64,000 bases of DNA from Photobacterium marinum (GTDB lineage: Bacteria; Pseudomonadota; Gammaproteobacteria; Enterobacterales; Vibrionaceae), in assembly GCF_000331515.1 (NCBI RefSeq), contig NZ_AMZO01000021.1, positions 244,122 to 308,121 of the forward strand, read 5' to 3'. Below the pieces are notes generated by a model. The model was given only the letters and a program-made list of their open reading frames with translations, was not told the DNA's origin and did no database searches. Below, piece by piece: positions 21,059 to 33,069 of the stretch (its first letter is position 1; each line of letters opens with the position of its first letter). Position numbers and translations under genes: made by a program.

Positions 21059-22180
21059 ATGATCATTGGCGTTCCCAAAGAAATTAAAAATCACGAATAT
21101 CGAGTTGGACTCGTCACCAGCAGTGTTCGTGAACTCGTTTCCTTAGGCCATCAGGTACTCATCGAAACCAATGCCGGTGCAGGTATTGGTCTTTTTGATG
21201 AAGACTACCAGGCTGCCGGTGCTTCTATTATTCCAACTGCCAAAGAAGTTTTTACCAGATCAGAGATGATTGTCAAAGTAAAAGAGCCTCAGGCAGAAGA
21301 AAGAGCTATGCTCCGCGAAGGACAAATTTTATTCACTTATCTCCATCTTGCACCAGATTTTCCACAAACAAAAGACTTAATCGACAGCAAAGCTATCTGT
21401 ATCGCTTATGAAACAGTCACGGATCATTACGGAAGATTGCCGTTATTAGCCCCGATGTCGGAAGTCGCCGGCAGAATGTCTATCCAGGCTGCCGCCCAGG
21501 CTTTAGAGAATTCTCAGGGGGGACGAGGACTGCTTCTCAGCGGTGTTCCGGGGGTAGAACCGGCGAAGGTCATTATTCTGGGTGGAGGTGTTGTCGGATC
21601 CAATGCGGCAAGGATGGCTGTGGGAATGCGGGCAGATGTCACTATTCTGGATCGCAGCCTGGATACACTCAGGGCCCTTGACCGGGAATTTCAGGGCAAG
21701 GCCAAAGTTATCTATTCCACCGACGAGGCTATCGATAAGCTGGTACCCGGAGCGGATGCCATTATCGGAGCTGTGCTTATCCCCGGAGCGGCTGCGCCAA
21801 AGCTCATTACCGCAGAGCACGTAAAGATAATGAAAGCAGGTTCAGCCTTAGTCGATGTCGCTATTGATCAGGGAGGATGCTTCGAAACATCGAAGCCAAC
21901 GACTCATACTGAGCCGATATATATTGTTGATGATGTCGTTCACTATTGCGTGGCCAACATGCCGGGAGCTGTAGCCCGAACATCAGCCTTTGCTCTGAAT
22001 AACGCAACCCTTCCCTATGTGGTTAAACTGGCTCAGCTTGGCTACAAGCAAGCGCTGCTTGATGATCCGGGCTTCCTTGCCGGGCTAAATATCATGCGAG
22101 GAAAAGTCACCTATAAGGAAGTCGCTGAAGCCTTCGACCTGCATTTTACCGACCCGGCAGTAGCGATAAGCATGCACTGA
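21059..22180 (+). CDS. ald: Alanine dehydrogenase
   Basis: A 373-residue NAD-dependent enzyme that interconverts L-alanine and pyruvate plus ammonium. The family opening MIIGVPKEIKNHEYRVGL, the VKVKEP segment with catalytic Lys, the Rossmann motif ILGGGVVGSNAA (about residues 171-182) and the end segment LNIMRGKVTYKEVAEAF are all present. Length matches the family. GAAGCAGG precedes the ATG. E. coli lacks this gene at this position; here it is inserted between lrp and trxB and divergent from lrp. It ends in a terminator, so it is a single-gene unit. Confidence 0.95.
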   Translation: MIIGVPKEIKNHEYRVGLVTSSVRELVSLGHQVLIETNAGAGIGLFDEDYQAAGASIIPTAKEVFTRSEMIVKVKEPQAEERAMLREGQILFTYLHLAPDFPQTKDLIDSKAICIAYETVTDHYGRLPLLAPMSEVAGRMSIQAAAQALENSQGGRGLLLSGVPGVEPAKVIILGGGVVGSNAARMAVGMRADVTILDRSLDTLRALDREFQGKAKVIYSTDEAIDKLVPGADAIIGAVLIPGAAAPKLITAEHVKIMKAGSALVDVAIDQGGCFETSKPTTHTEPIYIVDDVVHYCVANMPGAVARTSAFALNNATLPYVVKLAQLGYKQALLDDPGFLAGLNIMRGKVTYKEVAEAFDLHFTDPAVAISMH

Positions 22181-22210
22181 CTTATCCTGTTGATAAATAG
22201 CGACTTCTAA

Positions 22211-23353
<1,143 letters not shown>

Positions 23354-23360
23354 TAAATCT

Positions 23361-23383
23361 GGCCGCTTTTACCTGAAGCGGCC
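23361..23383 (+). terminator. Hairpin between trxB and cydD
   Basis: An 8-bp perfect GC-rich stem (23361-23368 with 23376-23383). No T-run directly after it; CTTTTTCTG comes about 15 bases later. It may only partly terminate trxB transcripts. Confidence 0.4.
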
Positions 23384-23437
23384 GCAAATGAGCCTTCTCT
23401 TTTTCTGATAGCTGCCCGTCGCAGCTCAAGAATTCTT

Positions 23438-25210
23438 ATGGATAAAAAATTACAACGCAATTTAACCAAGTGGTTGAAATCACAGAGCAAACTGGCCAAA
23501 CGCTGGCTGATTCTAAGTGTCGGACTTGGTTTCCTTTCAGGGTTGCTGCTTATTGGTCAGGCAGCCTTTTTAGCACATATCCTTCACCAACTTATCATCG
23601 AACATACTGACAAATATCAGCTGGTCGGCAGCTTTTTCGGCCTGATTGTAATTGTTGGTCTTCGGGCCGTCTGTAGCTGGGGACGTGAAATCTGCGGCTA
23701 CCGCTGTGGCGAACAAGTTCGTCTCCACATCCGCCAACTTATTCTGAACAGATTACACGCCCTGGGCCCTGCCTACATGAAAGGCAAACCTGCCGGTACA
23801 TGGGCAAGCCTGGTGCTGGAACAAGTTGAAGAAATGCAGGATTTCTTCGCTCGCTACATTCCACAAATGTCGATTGCGGTACTGGTTCCACTGGTTATCC
23901 TGTTTGCCGTGTTCCCGCTGAACTGGGCAGCAGGTTTGGTCTTCCTAATCACTGCGCCACTGGTCCCTATTTTCATGGCTCTGGTCGGGATGGGGGCTGC
24001 TGATGCCAACCGACGCAACTTCAAAGCACTACAACGCCTGTCCGGGCATTTTTACGACCGCCTGCAAGGTCTGTCTACACTTCGACTGTTCAACCGTGCT
24101 GAAGTTGAAGCTGAGAACTTGCATGCCGCATCGCATGTATTGCGCAAGCGCACCATGGAAGTACTTCGTCTGGCATTTCTTTCATCTGCTGTTTTGGAGT
24201 TTTTCTCTGCCATTTCGGTGGCGATCGTCGCCGTTTACTTCGGTTTCACTTATATCGGTGAGCTGGATTTCGGTCACTACGGTACGTCAGTTTCACTCTT
24301 TACCGGACTGTTTATCCTGATTCTGGCACCTGAGTTCTACCAGCCTCTGCGCGATCTGGGCACCTTTTACCATGCCAAAGCACAAGCAATCGGTGCAGCG
24401 GAATCCATTGTTGAATTCCTGAATACCGAAGCAGATGAGATGTCGGCAGGTTCAGAAGAACTGCCATCGCCGGAAACGATTCAAATCAACGCAGAAAACC
24501 TTGAAGTACTAAGCCCTCAAGGTCAGGTGCTGGCTGGTCCGTTAAGTTTTGATATTAACTCCCAGGAACAAATTGCGCTTGTCGGTCCAAGTGGTGCCGG
24601 TAAAACCAGTTTGCTGAATGCCCTGCTCGGTTTTCTGCCATACCGCGGCAGCCTAAAAATTAACGGCATCGAACTGAAAGAACTGGACCATAGCGAATGG
24701 CGCCAAACTATCAGCTGGGTCGGTCAAAACCCGCTTCTGGTTCATGGCTCAGTACGAGACAACATTACACTCGGTAATCCATTAGCGACTGATGATCACG
24801 TAAGCCAGGTAGCACGCCAGGCCTATGCCGATGAGTTTATCGGTCGCCTTGAACAAGGCTACCAGCATCAGGTCAGTGATCGCTCCGGAGGTCTGTCGGT
24901 CGGTCAGGCCCAACGAATTGCTGTTGCCCGTGCCATGTTGCAAAACGGTGGCTTCTGGCTGCTGGACGAACCGACAGCCAGCCTGGATGCCAACAGTGAA
25001 CATCTGGTTCTGGACAGTCTTGCCATGGCTACTAAAGGACAAACGACCCTGATGGTCAGCCATCGACTTGACCAGCTTTCAGTAATGGATCGGGTTCTGG
25101 TGATGGAAAACGGCAAGCTGGTACAAAACGGTCACTTCGACCACATTAAACATCAAGGGTTACTGGCTGACATGCTGGCTAATACTGACAAGAGGGATCT
25201 CGATGCGTGA
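23438..25210 (+). CDS. cydD: Cysteine/glutathione ABC exporter subunit CydD
   Basis: A 590-residue half-transporter with six transmembrane helices in the first 320 residues and a nucleotide-binding domain after it. Visible motifs are Walker A GPSGAGKTS, signature LSVGQAQRIA, and Walker B WLLDEPTAS. With CydC it exports cysteine and glutathione to the periplasm, which is needed for cytochrome bd assembly and periplasmic redox balance. It overlaps cydC by 8 bp, so the two are translationally coupled. Confidence 0.95.
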   Translation: MDKKLQRNLTKWLKSQSKLAKRWLILSVGLGFLSGLLLIGQAAFLAHILHQLIIEHTDKYQLVGSFFGLIVIVGLRAVCSWGREICGYRCGEQVRLHIRQLILNRLHALGPAYMKGKPAGTWASLVLEQVEEMQDFFARYIPQMSIAVLVPLVILFAVFPLNWAAGLVFLITAPLVPIFMALVGMGAADANRRNFKALQRLSGHFYDRLQGLSTLRLFNRAEVEAENLHAASHVLRKRTMEVLRLAFLSSAVLEFFSAISVAIVAVYFGFTYIGELDFGHYGTSVSLFTGLFILILAPEFYQPLRDLGTFYHAKAQAIGAAESIVEFLNTEADEMSAGSEELPSPETIQINAENLEVLSPQGQVLAGPLSFDINSQEQIALVGPSGAGKTSLLNALLGFLPYRGSLKINGIELKELDHSEWRQTISWVGQNPLLVHGSVRDNITLGNPLATDDHVSQVARQAYADEFIGRLEQGYQHQVSDRSGGLSVGQAQRIAVARAMLQNGGFWLLDEPTASLDANSEHLVLDSLAMATKGQTTLMVSHRLDQLSVMDRVLVMENGKLVQNGHFDHIKHQGLLADMLANTDKRDLDA

Positions 25211-26924
25211 TTTAATCCCTTACCTGAAACTATATCGTAAACACTGGTTCGGCCTGACACTGGGTATGCTGCTTGGCCTGGCAACCCTGCTGTCTGCCAT
25301 GAGCCTACTGACTTTGTCCGGCTGGTTTATTGCCGCATCGGCTGTTGCCGGTTTGACGATCGCCCGTGAGACGTTCAACTACATGCTGCCGGGAGCCGGT
25401 GTCCGTGGTTTTTCGATGGCCCGAACTGCCGGTCGCTGGGGCGAACGTGTCGTCAGCCACAATGCGACTTTCAAGCTACTGGCAGACCTGCGCCTGTTCT
25501 TCTTCCGTAAGCTGACACCATTGATCCCGGGCCGCCAGGCAAACCTTCGTGATGCAGATCTGCTAAACCGCCTGGTTGCGGATGTCGATGCTATGGATCA
25601 TGTCTACCTGCGTCTTGTCAGCCCACTAATTGTGGGGGTTATCGGGCTACTTACGATAACGGCTTTTCTTGCCTGGTTTGACCTGACTGTCGGACTGATG
25701 CTGGGCTTCATCCTACTGCTGCTGATGTTTTCGCTACCGGTTATTTTCTACCGCCTAGGTAAAACTAATGGCGAAGCGCTGACCTATGCCAAAGCCAATT
25801 ACCGGGTGAAGCTGCTTGACTGGCTTCAGGGGCAAGCTGAGTTACTTCTGTTTAATGCCGAAGAACGCTATCGCGAACAAGCCCTGTCTGAACAGGATAC
25901 CCTTCTGGCAGCGCAACGAAAGATGGCCAGCCTGACCGGTCTTGCCAATGCTATCCTGATGGCGGCAACAGGCTGGACTTTAGTCTTGATCACCTGGATT
26001 GCCGCTGATGGTATAGGCGGAGGAACACCGGATCCGCTCGTTGCTATGGTGGCCTTCGCAACCATGGCAAGCTTTGAACTGATGATGCCAGTTGCCGGTG
26101 CGTTCCAGTATCTGGGACAAACGCTGACTTCAGCACGCCGCCTCAATGAAATCATTGAAGCAACACCTGATACGCCGTTTGATCCAGAAGGCCACGAGGC
26201 TCAGGTTAACGGTGATATTGCTATCGACGATATCAGTTATACCTACTACGACAGTGACCAACCTGTGCTGAAGAACATTTCTATCAGCCTGAAACAGGGC
26301 GAGAAACTGGCTCTGCTCGGCCGTACCGGTTGTGGTAAATCCACCCTGCTTCAACTACTGACTCGTAACTGGGATCCACAGCAAGGTAAAATTAGTATTG
26401 ATGGTGTTGAGCTACCGAAGTGGCAGGAAGCTTCGCTACGTCAGGCTATCACAGTCGTCAGCCAACGAGTGGACATCTTTAACGGCACCCTGCGTGAAAA
26501 CCTGCTGATGGCAAAACCTGAGGGCTCAGATAGAGAGTTCAGCAAGGTATTAACGAAAGTCGGCCTTGAGACCCTACTTAAAGGTAAAGGTCTGGATACA
26601 TGGCTTGGAGAAGGTGGTCGTCAGCTGTCCGGTGGTGAGCGTCGTCGTATCGGGATTGCCCGTGCTCTGTTGCATGATGCCCCTATCCTGCTGATGGATG
26701 AACCAACCGAAGGTCTTGATCGCCGAACTGAGCAGCAGATCATTTCTTTGTTAATCGAGCATGCAAAAGAGAAAACCGTTCTGTTCATCACCCACCGCCT
26801 GGTCGGTCTTGAAGAGATGGATCAGATTTGCCTGATGGACGAAGGGGAAATCATTGAGCGCGGTAAACACACTGAATTGCTGGCGCTGAATGGCCGCTAT
26901 ACTGAACTGTGTAACCGAATCTAA
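25203..26924 (+). CDS. cydC: Cysteine/glutathione ABC exporter subunit CydC
   Basis: The 573-residue partner of CydD. Six transmembrane helices precede an ATPase domain with Walker A GRTGCGKST, signature LSGGERRRIG and Walker B LLMDEPTEG. The membrane part has FNYMLPGAGVRGFSMARTAG, given in short form, characteristic of CydC. The start lies inside the end of cydD. A strong terminator follows. Order trxB-cydD-cydC is conserved with E. coli. Confidence 0.95.
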   Translation: MRDLIPYLKLYRKHWFGLTLGMLLGLATLLSAMSLLTLSGWFIAASAVAGLTIARETFNYMLPGAGVRGFSMARTAGRWGERVVSHNATFKLLADLRLFFFRKLTPLIPGRQANLRDADLLNRLVADVDAMDHVYLRLVSPLIVGVIGLLTITAFLAWFDLTVGLMLGFILLLLMFSLPVIFYRLGKTNGEALTYAKANYRVKLLDWLQGQAELLLFNAEERYREQALSEQDTLLAAQRKMASLTGLANAILMAATGWTLVLITWIAADGIGGGTPDPLVAMVAFATMASFELMMPVAGAFQYLGQTLTSARRLNEIIEATPDTPFDPEGHEAQVNGDIAIDDISYTYYDSDQPVLKNISISLKQGEKLALLGRTGCGKSTLLQLLTRNWDPQQGKISIDGVELPKWQEASLRQAITVVSQRVDIFNGTLRENLLMAKPEGSDREFSKVLTKVGLETLLKGKGLDTWLGEGGRQLSGGERRRIGIARALLHDAPILLMDEPTEGLDRRTEQQIISLLIEHAKEKTVLFITHRLVGLEEMDQICLMDEGEIIERGKHTELLALNGRYTELCNRI

Positions 26925-26940
26925 GATCCGTTGATACAAA

Positions 26941-26982
26941 AAAAAGCGAGAGCCAAATGGCTCTCGCTTTTTAGTTTTTTCT
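26941..26982. terminator. Bidirectional terminator after cydC
   Basis: A 14-bp perfect stem (26941-26954 with 26959-26972), AAAT loop, followed by TTAGTTTTTT on the plus strand and an equal T-run on the minus strand. It serves cydC and the convergent glycine-zipper gene. Confidence 0.92.
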
Positions 26983-26989
26983 TTCAGTA

Positions 26990-27448
26990 TCAGAATGTTT
27001 TATCAACCCTGACACCGTCGTCGAAATACAGAATCCGGACACTGTCACCACGTTGGAAAAGCATTTGCTGATCAACATCCTGTATTACATCAATCAACTG
27101 TCCGTCTTCTGCTTTAATCAAAATTTCAACCAAACGGTAATTCACAATTTTCTGAGTCGGTTGACGATGGTGAGCAATACTGGCTCCGGCGACCGCACCA
27201 ACAGCTGTCGCGACTTCACGTCCGCTGCCGCCACCGAACTGATTACCTACCAAGCCGCCGATAACACCACCTAACAAGGTTTCCCAGCCATTACGCTGTG
27301 AGTTCACGACTTCCTGATGGGTTATATAGCGAACAGAGTCAACTTCCCCGAAGACTACCTGATTGACGGTACGGGCTTCATTTCGGTTATACGGTGCAGC
27401 AGTCACTGCTATTGGTAGTAATAGCAGTAACATTAATAGCCTTCTCAT
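26990..27448 (-). CDS. Glycine-zipper 2TM-domain periplasmic/outer-membrane protein
   Basis: A 152-residue secreted protein with a signal peptide (MRRLLMLLLLLPIAVTAAP, no lipobox cysteine) and a central glycine-zipper of the SlyB/Pcp type (GGVIGGLVGNQFGGGSG, about residues 61-77, then VGAVAGASIAHH). The flanks form short beta-rich regions. Members of the 2TM glycine-zipper family sit in or at the outer membrane; unlike SlyB this copy is not a lipoprotein. GGGGAAATT precedes the ATG. Function beyond envelope association is not known. Confidence 0.8.
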   Translation of the reverse strand: MRRLLMLLLLLPIAVTAAPYNRNEARTVNQVVFGEVDSVRYITHQEVVNSQRNGWETLLGGVIGGLVGNQFGGGSGREVATAVGAVAGASIAHHRQPTQKIVNYRLVEILIKAEDGQLIDVIQDVDQQMLFQRGDSVRILYFDDGVRVDKTF

Positions 27449-27587
27449 TTTATAATTTCCCCAAGACTGGTAATTTATCCTTATTTTATGCTCTGACCGA
27501 CCTAATAAACAGAGATAGCATGCGGTAAATATTCCGACAGCTTTTCAGGCCGGCAACACTATTTTCAAAACCAGATACACAGAACTT

Positions 27588-28295
27588 ATGGCAATTTACT
27601 TACCGGAGCTTGACCCGGTGCATATTCAATTCCCGGTGACCGAAACGGCCCTGGATGAACCCAATGGCTTGTTGGCGTTCGGTGGTGATTTACGCCCGGA
27701 GCGACTGATCTCAGCCTACCGTCACGGTATCTTTCCATGGTACTCCGATGGCGAACCCATTCTCTGGTGGAGCCCGGCCCCCCGTGCCATCTTTCTTCCG
27801 GATCAGTTTAAGCCCAGCAAAAGCCTGCGTAAGTACTTCCGAAAATCAGGGTATCAGGTCACCCTGAATAAAGCCTGTCACGAGGTAATCCGACTGTGTG
27901 CCGACAGCCGCGGGGCGGAAGAGACCTGGATCACCGATGAAATGAAGCAGGCCTACCAGCTGATGCATAACCTCGGGCACTGTCACTCAGTGGAAGTCTG
28001 GCGCAACGACGAACTAATCGGGGGCTTATACGGCATTCAGGTCGGCACCATTTTTTGCGGTGAGTCTATGTTCTCGCTGGCAGATAACGCCTCGAAAATA
28101 GCCCTGTGGATATTCTGTCAGCATTTCACAGCTCATGGCGGCACTCTGATCGACTGTCAAATCATGAACGACCACCTTGCTTCACTCGGCGCTGTCGAAA
28201 TTGAACGCGGACCTTTTATGCAATTTTTACAATTGCAAAGAGATGCCATACTTAAAGAAGGCTGTTTCCAACCGCGGGAGCTATATCAGGCATAA
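27588..28295 (+). CDS. aat: Leucyl/phenylalanyl-tRNA--protein transferase
   Basis: A 235-residue enzyme that adds Leu or Phe from aminoacyl-tRNA to N-terminal Arg or Lys, making primary destabilising N-degrons read by ClpS. It carries the family signature FPWYSDGEPILWWSPAPR in the N-terminal part and the GNAT-like core GGLYGIQVGTIFCGESMFS. Length matches E. coli Aat (234). It is followed two bases later by bpt and a little further by infA, clpA and clpS. Confidence 0.96.
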   Translation: MAIYLPELDPVHIQFPVTETALDEPNGLLAFGGDLRPERLISAYRHGIFPWYSDGEPILWWSPAPRAIFLPDQFKPSKSLRKYFRKSGYQVTLNKACHEVIRLCADSRGAEETWITDEMKQAYQLMHNLGHCHSVEVWRNDELIGGLYGIQVGTIFCGESMFSLADNASKIALWIFCQHFTAHGGTLIDCQIMNDHLASLGAVEIERGPFMQFLQLQRDAILKEGCFQPRELYQA

Positions 28296-28297
28296 TC

Positions 28298-28996
28298 ATG
28301 ACAAGCTATAACAAACTTTCACTTCGGATTGGCCTTACCCCTGTGTCGCCATGTAATTATTTACCAGATGAACAAGAGCAGTTAGGCGTGGTGATGGATC
28401 ATCACTGGCTGACAGCACCGGGTTATGGCGTACTGATTGCCTCGGGATACCGTCGCAGCGGTACCGCCGTTTATCGTCCGATGTGTCAACAATGCCATGC
28501 TTGCACTCCACTCCGGATTGACTGTGAACACTTCACACCATCCAAAAGCCAGAAACGACAGCTAAATCAGATGAAACAGCTGCGCTGGGAATTTAAAAGC
28601 GAGCTCGATAATAATTGGTTTGAGCTCTATGAAAAATATATCCGGGCCCGACATGCTAAAGGGAGTATGTACCCGGCCAACCGTGAGCAATTCTATGATT
28701 TCTGTACCGCAGAGTGGATGGATACTCTGTTCCTGCACGTCTATGAAAACGATACTCTAGTGGCCGTTGCTGTCACAGATGTGTTTCATGACGCGCTCAG
28801 TGCGGTATACAGTTTTTTCGACCCCGACTCTCATTTATCTCTCGGTACATTTTGTGTGTTGTATCAAATCCGATACTGCCAGCTAACCGACAGAAAATGG
28901 CTCTACCCCGGCTACCAAATCGATGACTGCAAGGCAATGAACTATAAAGTTCGCTTCAAGCCTTACCAGAAACTACTTGATGGTCACTGGCAATAA
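28298..28996 (+). CDS. bpt: Aspartate/glutamate leucyltransferase Bpt
   Basis: A 232-residue transferase that places Leu on N-terminal Asp or Glu. It belongs to the ATE family with the cysteine-rich N-terminus MCQQCHACTPLRID and the C-terminal core SAVYSFFDPD, then LSLGTFCVLYQI and WLYPGYQI. The two-base gap after aat implies co-transcription. Bpt is absent from E. coli but common in Vibrionaceae, where it extends the N-end rule to acidic residues. Confidence 0.93.
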   Translation: MTSYNKLSLRIGLTPVSPCNYLPDEQEQLGVVMDHHWLTAPGYGVLIASGYRRSGTAVYRPMCQQCHACTPLRIDCEHFTPSKSQKRQLNQMKQLRWEFKSELDNNWFELYEKYIRARHAKGSMYPANREQFYDFCTAEWMDTLFLHVYENDTLVAVAVTDVFHDALSAVYSFFDPDSHLSLGTFCVLYQIRYCQLTDRKWLYPGYQIDDCKAMNYKVRFKPYQKLLDGHWQ

Positions 28997-29182
28997 ACAT
29001 TCATTACATTGATTTGTGTTTACGTAGTACCCAATTCGGCAAAAAAATGGAGAAAATACGTTTTAATAGGTCACAGTAGCTGACAAAGGATTAGAGCAAG
29101 GGTAAAATTGCGGCCTAAACTTTACACTTAAACAGTTTCGAGGCATTATCCAGCCCGATCAGAAGAATGGCTGGTAGCCTAA

Positions 29183-29410
<228 letters not shown>

Positions 29411-29433
29411 TCTTGTACCAAGATTAAAGAGAC

Positions 29434-29470
29434 AAAATAAAACCCGGCATGAAGGCCGGGTTTTATTTTA
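29434..29470 (+). terminator. infA terminator
   Basis: A 15-bp perfect stem including A/T pairs (29434-29448 with 29455-29469), with a 6-nt loop and GC core. Confidence 0.9.
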
Positions 29471-29524
29471 TCTGAAAATCCATTCAGCCTATCAAGCTGG
29501 ATGATAATCACGTGAATCAGCGTA

Positions 29525-29556
29525 AAAAATAACCGCCATAAAGGCGGTTATTTTTA
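29525..29556 (-). terminator. clpA terminator (bidirectional)
   Basis: A 13-bp perfect stem (29525-29537 with 29543-29555) with GC core and T-run on both strands, just beyond the clpA stop. Confidence 0.88.
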
Positions 29557-29570
29557 TTACTTAGTAGCGA

Positions 29571-31835
29571 TTAATGAACAGGTTCCATCTCGCTACTGAA
29601 TTGGAAATCCAGCTTGTCATCGACCAAGTCAACTCGCACAGAGCCTCCGTTGACCAACTCGCCGAATAACAACTCATTAGCCATTGGCTTCTTAAGGTTA
29701 TCCTGAATTACCCGTGCCATCGGACGAGCACCCATAGATTTATCGTAGCCTTTATTTGCCAACCACTCACGGGCAGCCGCAGACACTTCCATTGAAACAC
29801 CGCGGGCATCCAACTGAGCCTGCAGTTCAACAATGAACTTATCCACCACCTGAGAAATAACCTCTTTTTCAAGATGGTTGAACCAAATGATACCATCGAG
29901 ACGGTTACGGAATTCCGGCGTAAACACTCGCTTGATTTCAGACATCGCATCATGGCTGTGATCCTGCTGGATCAAACCGATCGACTTACGTACTGTCTCT
30001 GTCACACCAGCGTTGGTTGTCATCACCAAAATAACGTTACGGAAATCCGCTTTGCGACCGTTGTTATCAGTCAGCGTACCGTTATCCATAACCTGTAGTA
30101 GCAGGTTGAAGACATCCGGGTGAGCTTTCTCGATTTCGTCCAACAGTACAACAGAGTGCGGACTCTTAATAACCGCATCAGTCAATAGCCCCCCCTGATC
30201 GAAACCAACATAACCCGGAGGCGCACCGATCAGACGGCTCACAGTATGGCGCTCCATGTATTCAGACATATCAAAGCGCAGTAGTTCAATGCCCAGTGTG
30301 CGAGCAAGCTGAACGGTTACTTCTGTCTTACCGACACCGGTCGGACCGGCGAACAAGAATGAACCAACAGGCTTATTCTCTTCCCCCAGACCTGCACGGC
30401 TTAGCTTAATAGCTTCAGATAGAGCATCGATAGCCTCATCCTGACCGAACACCAGCATTTTCAGCTTCTCATCCAGAGTCTGCAGAACATCTCGATCACT
30501 CGATGATACTGACTTCTCTGGAATACGCGCCATTTTGGCAATCATTGCCTCAATGTCGCTGACATTAACGGTTTTCTTACGCTTGCTGGCCGGAGCCAGA
30601 CGGCAGCGAGCACCCGCCTCATCAATAACGTCAATTGCCTTATCCGGCAGGTGACGCTCATTGATGTATTTGGCCGACAATTCAACAGCCGCACGAATTG
30701 CCTTATTGGTAAAGCGAACTTCGTGATGAGCTTCGTACTTCGGCTTCAGACCCATCAGGATCTTAGTGGTGTCATCCAGTGACGGCTCTACAATATCAAT
30801 CTTCTGGAAGCGGCGTGACAGCGCACGTTCCTTCTCAAAGATATTGCTGTATTCCTGATAAGTCGTTGAACCCATGCAGCGGATCTTACCGCTACTCAAC
30901 AGCGGTTTGATCAAGTTAGCCGCATCCACCTGGCCACCAGAAGCTGCACCGGCACCAATGATAGTATGGATTTCATCAATAAACAGGATGGCATGCTCTT
31001 CTTTTTCAAGCTGCTTCAAGATGCCTTTGAAACGCTTCTCGAAATCACCGCGATACTTAGTACCGGCAAGCAATGAACCGATATCCAGCGAGTAAATCAC
31101 ACAATCTTTGATGATATCCGGCACCTGGCCTTCAACAATGCGCCAAGCCAGACCTTCAGCAATCGCAGTCTTACCCACCCCGGCTTCACCTACCAGCAAC
31201 GGGTTGTTCTTCCTGCGTCGGCACAGTACCTGTACCGTTCGTTCAAGTTCAAAATCACGACCAATCAACGGATCGATACCACCGGCACGTGCCAACTGGT
31301 TCAGGTTAGTCGCAAAATTTTCCAGTTTATCTTCAGAACCCTGCTCTGCACGCGGCTCATCACCGCCCACATCCGGACCATTCAGATCGTCGTTATCACT
31401 GTCTTTAACTGTACCGTGAGAAATGTAATTAACGACATCAAGACGACTAATGTCACTCTTCTTAAGCAGATAAGCTGCATGAGATTCCTGTTCACTAAAG
31501 ATCGCCACCAGCACGTTTGCGCCGGTCACTTCGCTCCGACCAGAAGACTGAACATGGAAAACCGCACGTTGAAGAACACGCTGGAAGCTCAGTGTTGGCT
31601 GAGTTTCACGACTTTCATCATCTGCCGGAATCAAAGGTGTGGTCTGTTCAATAAATGAATCAAGCTCTTTACGCAGCTTATCCAGATCCGCACGACAAGC
31701 TAACAGTGCCTCTTGCGCTGCGGCATTTTCCAACAATGCCAAGAGCAAATGCTCGACAGTCATAAACTCATGGCGCTTTTCTCTCGCTCGTGCAAAAGCA
31801 CCGTTCAAGCTAGCTTCAAGTTCTTTGTTTAGCAT
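29571..31835 (-). CDS. clpA: ATP-dependent Clp protease ATP-binding subunit ClpA
   Basis: A 754-residue AAA+ unfoldase that feeds substrates to ClpP. The N-domain (about 1-140) binds ClpS. The first ATPase has GEAGVGKTA and FIDEIHTI, the second GPTGVGKTE and LLDEIEKAH. The ClpP-docking IGL loop is visible in [10 protein letters not shown] near residue 615. The ATG follows GGGGAGGTG. It lies 47 bp after clpS on the same strand and forms the clpSA operon. Confidence 0.97.
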   Translation of the reverse strand: MLNKELEASLNGAFARAREKRHEFMTVEHLLLALLENAAAQEALLACRADLDKLRKELDSFIEQTTPLIPADDESRETQPTLSFQRVLQRAVFHVQSSGRSEVTGANVLVAIFSEQESHAAYLLKKSDISRLDVVNYISHGTVKDSDNDDLNGPDVGGDEPRAEQGSEDKLENFATNLNQLARAGGIDPLIGRDFELERTVQVLCRRRKNNPLLVGEAGVGKTAIAEGLAWRIVEGQVPDIIKDCVIYSLDIGSLLAGTKYRGDFEKRFKGILKQLEKEEHAILFIDEIHTIIGAGAASGGQVDAANLIKPLLSSGKIRCMGSTTYQEYSNIFEKERALSRRFQKIDIVEPSLDDTTKILMGLKPKYEAHHEVRFTNKAIRAAVELSAKYINERHLPDKAIDVIDEAGARCRLAPASKRKKTVNVSDIEAMIAKMARIPEKSVSSSDRDVLQTLDEKLKMLVFGQDEAIDALSEAIKLSRAGLGEENKPVGSFLFAGPTGVGKTEVTVQLARTLGIELLRFDMSEYMERHTVSRLIGAPPGYVGFDQGGLLTDAVIKSPHSVVLLDEIEKAHPDVFNLLLQVMDNGTLTDNNGRKADFRNVILVMTTNAGVTETVRKSIGLIQQDHSHDAMSEIKRVFTPEFRNRLDGIIWFNHLEKEVISQVVDKFIVELQAQLDARGVSMEVSAAAREWLANKGYDKSMGARPMARVIQDNLKKPMANELLFGELVNGGSVRVDLVDDKLDFQFSSEMEPVH

Positions 31836-31882
31836 AAGGCACCTCCCCTAAATACCACTTAATTATGGTGTGCCGGAAAAAG

Positions 31883-32203
31883 TCAGGCTTTTTCCATCGT
31901 ACACAGTAGCGGATGTTCATGCTCCTTTGCATACATCATCACTTGTGCCACCTTCGTCTCGGCGACTTCAGCGGTAAAGGTTCCACATACTGCTTTCCCT
32001 TCATAATGCACAGTAAGCATCAACTGTGTTGCTTTCTCCAGATCCATGGAGAAGAACTTCTGTAACACTTCTATCACAAAATCCATCGGAGTGTAATCAT
32101 CATTGTTTAAAATTACTTTATACATCGATGGCGGCTTAACCTGAGTCTCTTCCTCGTCTAGTACATCAGACTCAGGAATAATCCATTCATATAACTTGCT
32201 CAT
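31883..32203 (-). CDS. clpS: ATP-dependent Clp protease adaptor ClpS
   Basis: A 106-residue adaptor that binds N-degron substrates (Leu, Phe, Tyr, Trp ends) and delivers them to ClpA. The core motif [20 protein letters not shown] and the later [17 protein letters not shown] segment (here [16 protein letters not shown]) form the hydrophobic N-degron pocket. Its gene is upstream of clpA and divergent from cspD, exactly as in E. coli. Confidence 0.96.
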   Translation of the reverse strand: MSKLYEWIIPESDVLDEEETQVKPPSMYKVILNNDDYTPMDFVIEVLQKFFSMDLEKATQLMLTVHYEGKAVCGTFTAEVAETKVAQVMMYAKEHEHPLLCTMEKA

Positions 32204-32428
32204 AGTCTCATCTTAGTCATTTGTTCAAGTGCTTGCTACATCATCTCACGTACAACCACGCATTTTATGAAAATGTTATAATATGCACTTGACTGTCTAG
32301 CTCATTTTACTAAAGTGTAACCTGTATTTGATATTAACTGCATCAAAATAGCATTAGTATGCAAATCGTGTTAAAAGAAGTGGCTACTAATGCAAAATGG
32401 AACTTGAATGCAAAGAGGGATGTAAAGC

Positions 32429-32650
32429 ATGGCAACAGGTACAGTTAAATGGTTTAACAACGCAAAAGGCTTCGGTTTTATCTGCCCAGAAGACGGTGAA
32501 GGCGATATTTTTGCACACTATTCAACTATCCAGATGGATGGCTACCGAACTCTCAAAGCGGGCCAACAAGTCAACTATACGGTTGAAACTGGGCCAAAAG
32601 GTTACCATGCCAAAGAGATAGTCCCGGTTGAAGCTGATGCTATGAAGTAA
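32429..32650 (+). CDS. cspD: Cold-shock-like protein CspD
   Basis: A 73-residue cold-shock-domain protein with the two RNA-binding motifs KGFGFI and DIFAHYS. It corresponds to CspD, a stationary-phase inhibitor of replication rather than a cold-induced chaperone. The longer acidic tail (KEIVPVEADAMK) fits CspD rather than CspA. It sits divergent from clpS, the conserved CspD position. The ATG follows GAGGGATG. A terminator follows. Confidence 0.93.
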   Translation: MATGTVKWFNNAKGFGFICPEDGEGDIFAHYSTIQMDGYRTLKAGQQVNYTVETGPKGYHAKEIVPVEADAMK

Positions 32651-32677
32651 ACCACTTCAACTTTGTACGTCATTTCC

Positions 32678-32707
32678 AAAAGGTGAGCAAAAGGCTCGCC
32701 TTTTCTT
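32678..32707 (+). terminator. cspD terminator
   Basis: An 11-bp stem with one G-T pair (32678-32688 with 32694-32704) and a T-rich end. Confidence 0.82.
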
Positions 32708-33069
32708 TACCTGATACAAATACTTCGCAGCCTTAAGAGGCTATCACTCTCTCTACTCGACACCGGTTCCGGGCGAAAAACAAGTTCCAATAGTGAATAA
32801 TTAATGAATATTTTCGCCTTCATTTATTAACATTTTTATAAACAATCCCAGGCTATTTACCCAATCACCTTTTATCATAAGCTAAAATCTCACTGCGAAC
32901 ATCAACGTTCAGCCACTCATAGTAAAAATGAGGGGTACCGTCTCAATTTCAATCATTTAATACGATAACTTTGATGTCGAGCCACTATATCTCCATTAAT
33001 TTGGGCTGTTCTCAAACGAGTAACAACACTCTGATTGGATCGATTATTGTTCTGTTTGGTATCAAACAA
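32708..33069. other. Intergenic region between cspD and icd
   Basis: About 360 bp between two convergent genes that I cannot assign. It is AT-rich, with only very short open frames (8-10 codons). A longer plus-strand frame beginning at 32971 runs antisense through icd and is a shadow. No tRNA, sRNA or repeat recognised. Confidence 0.35.
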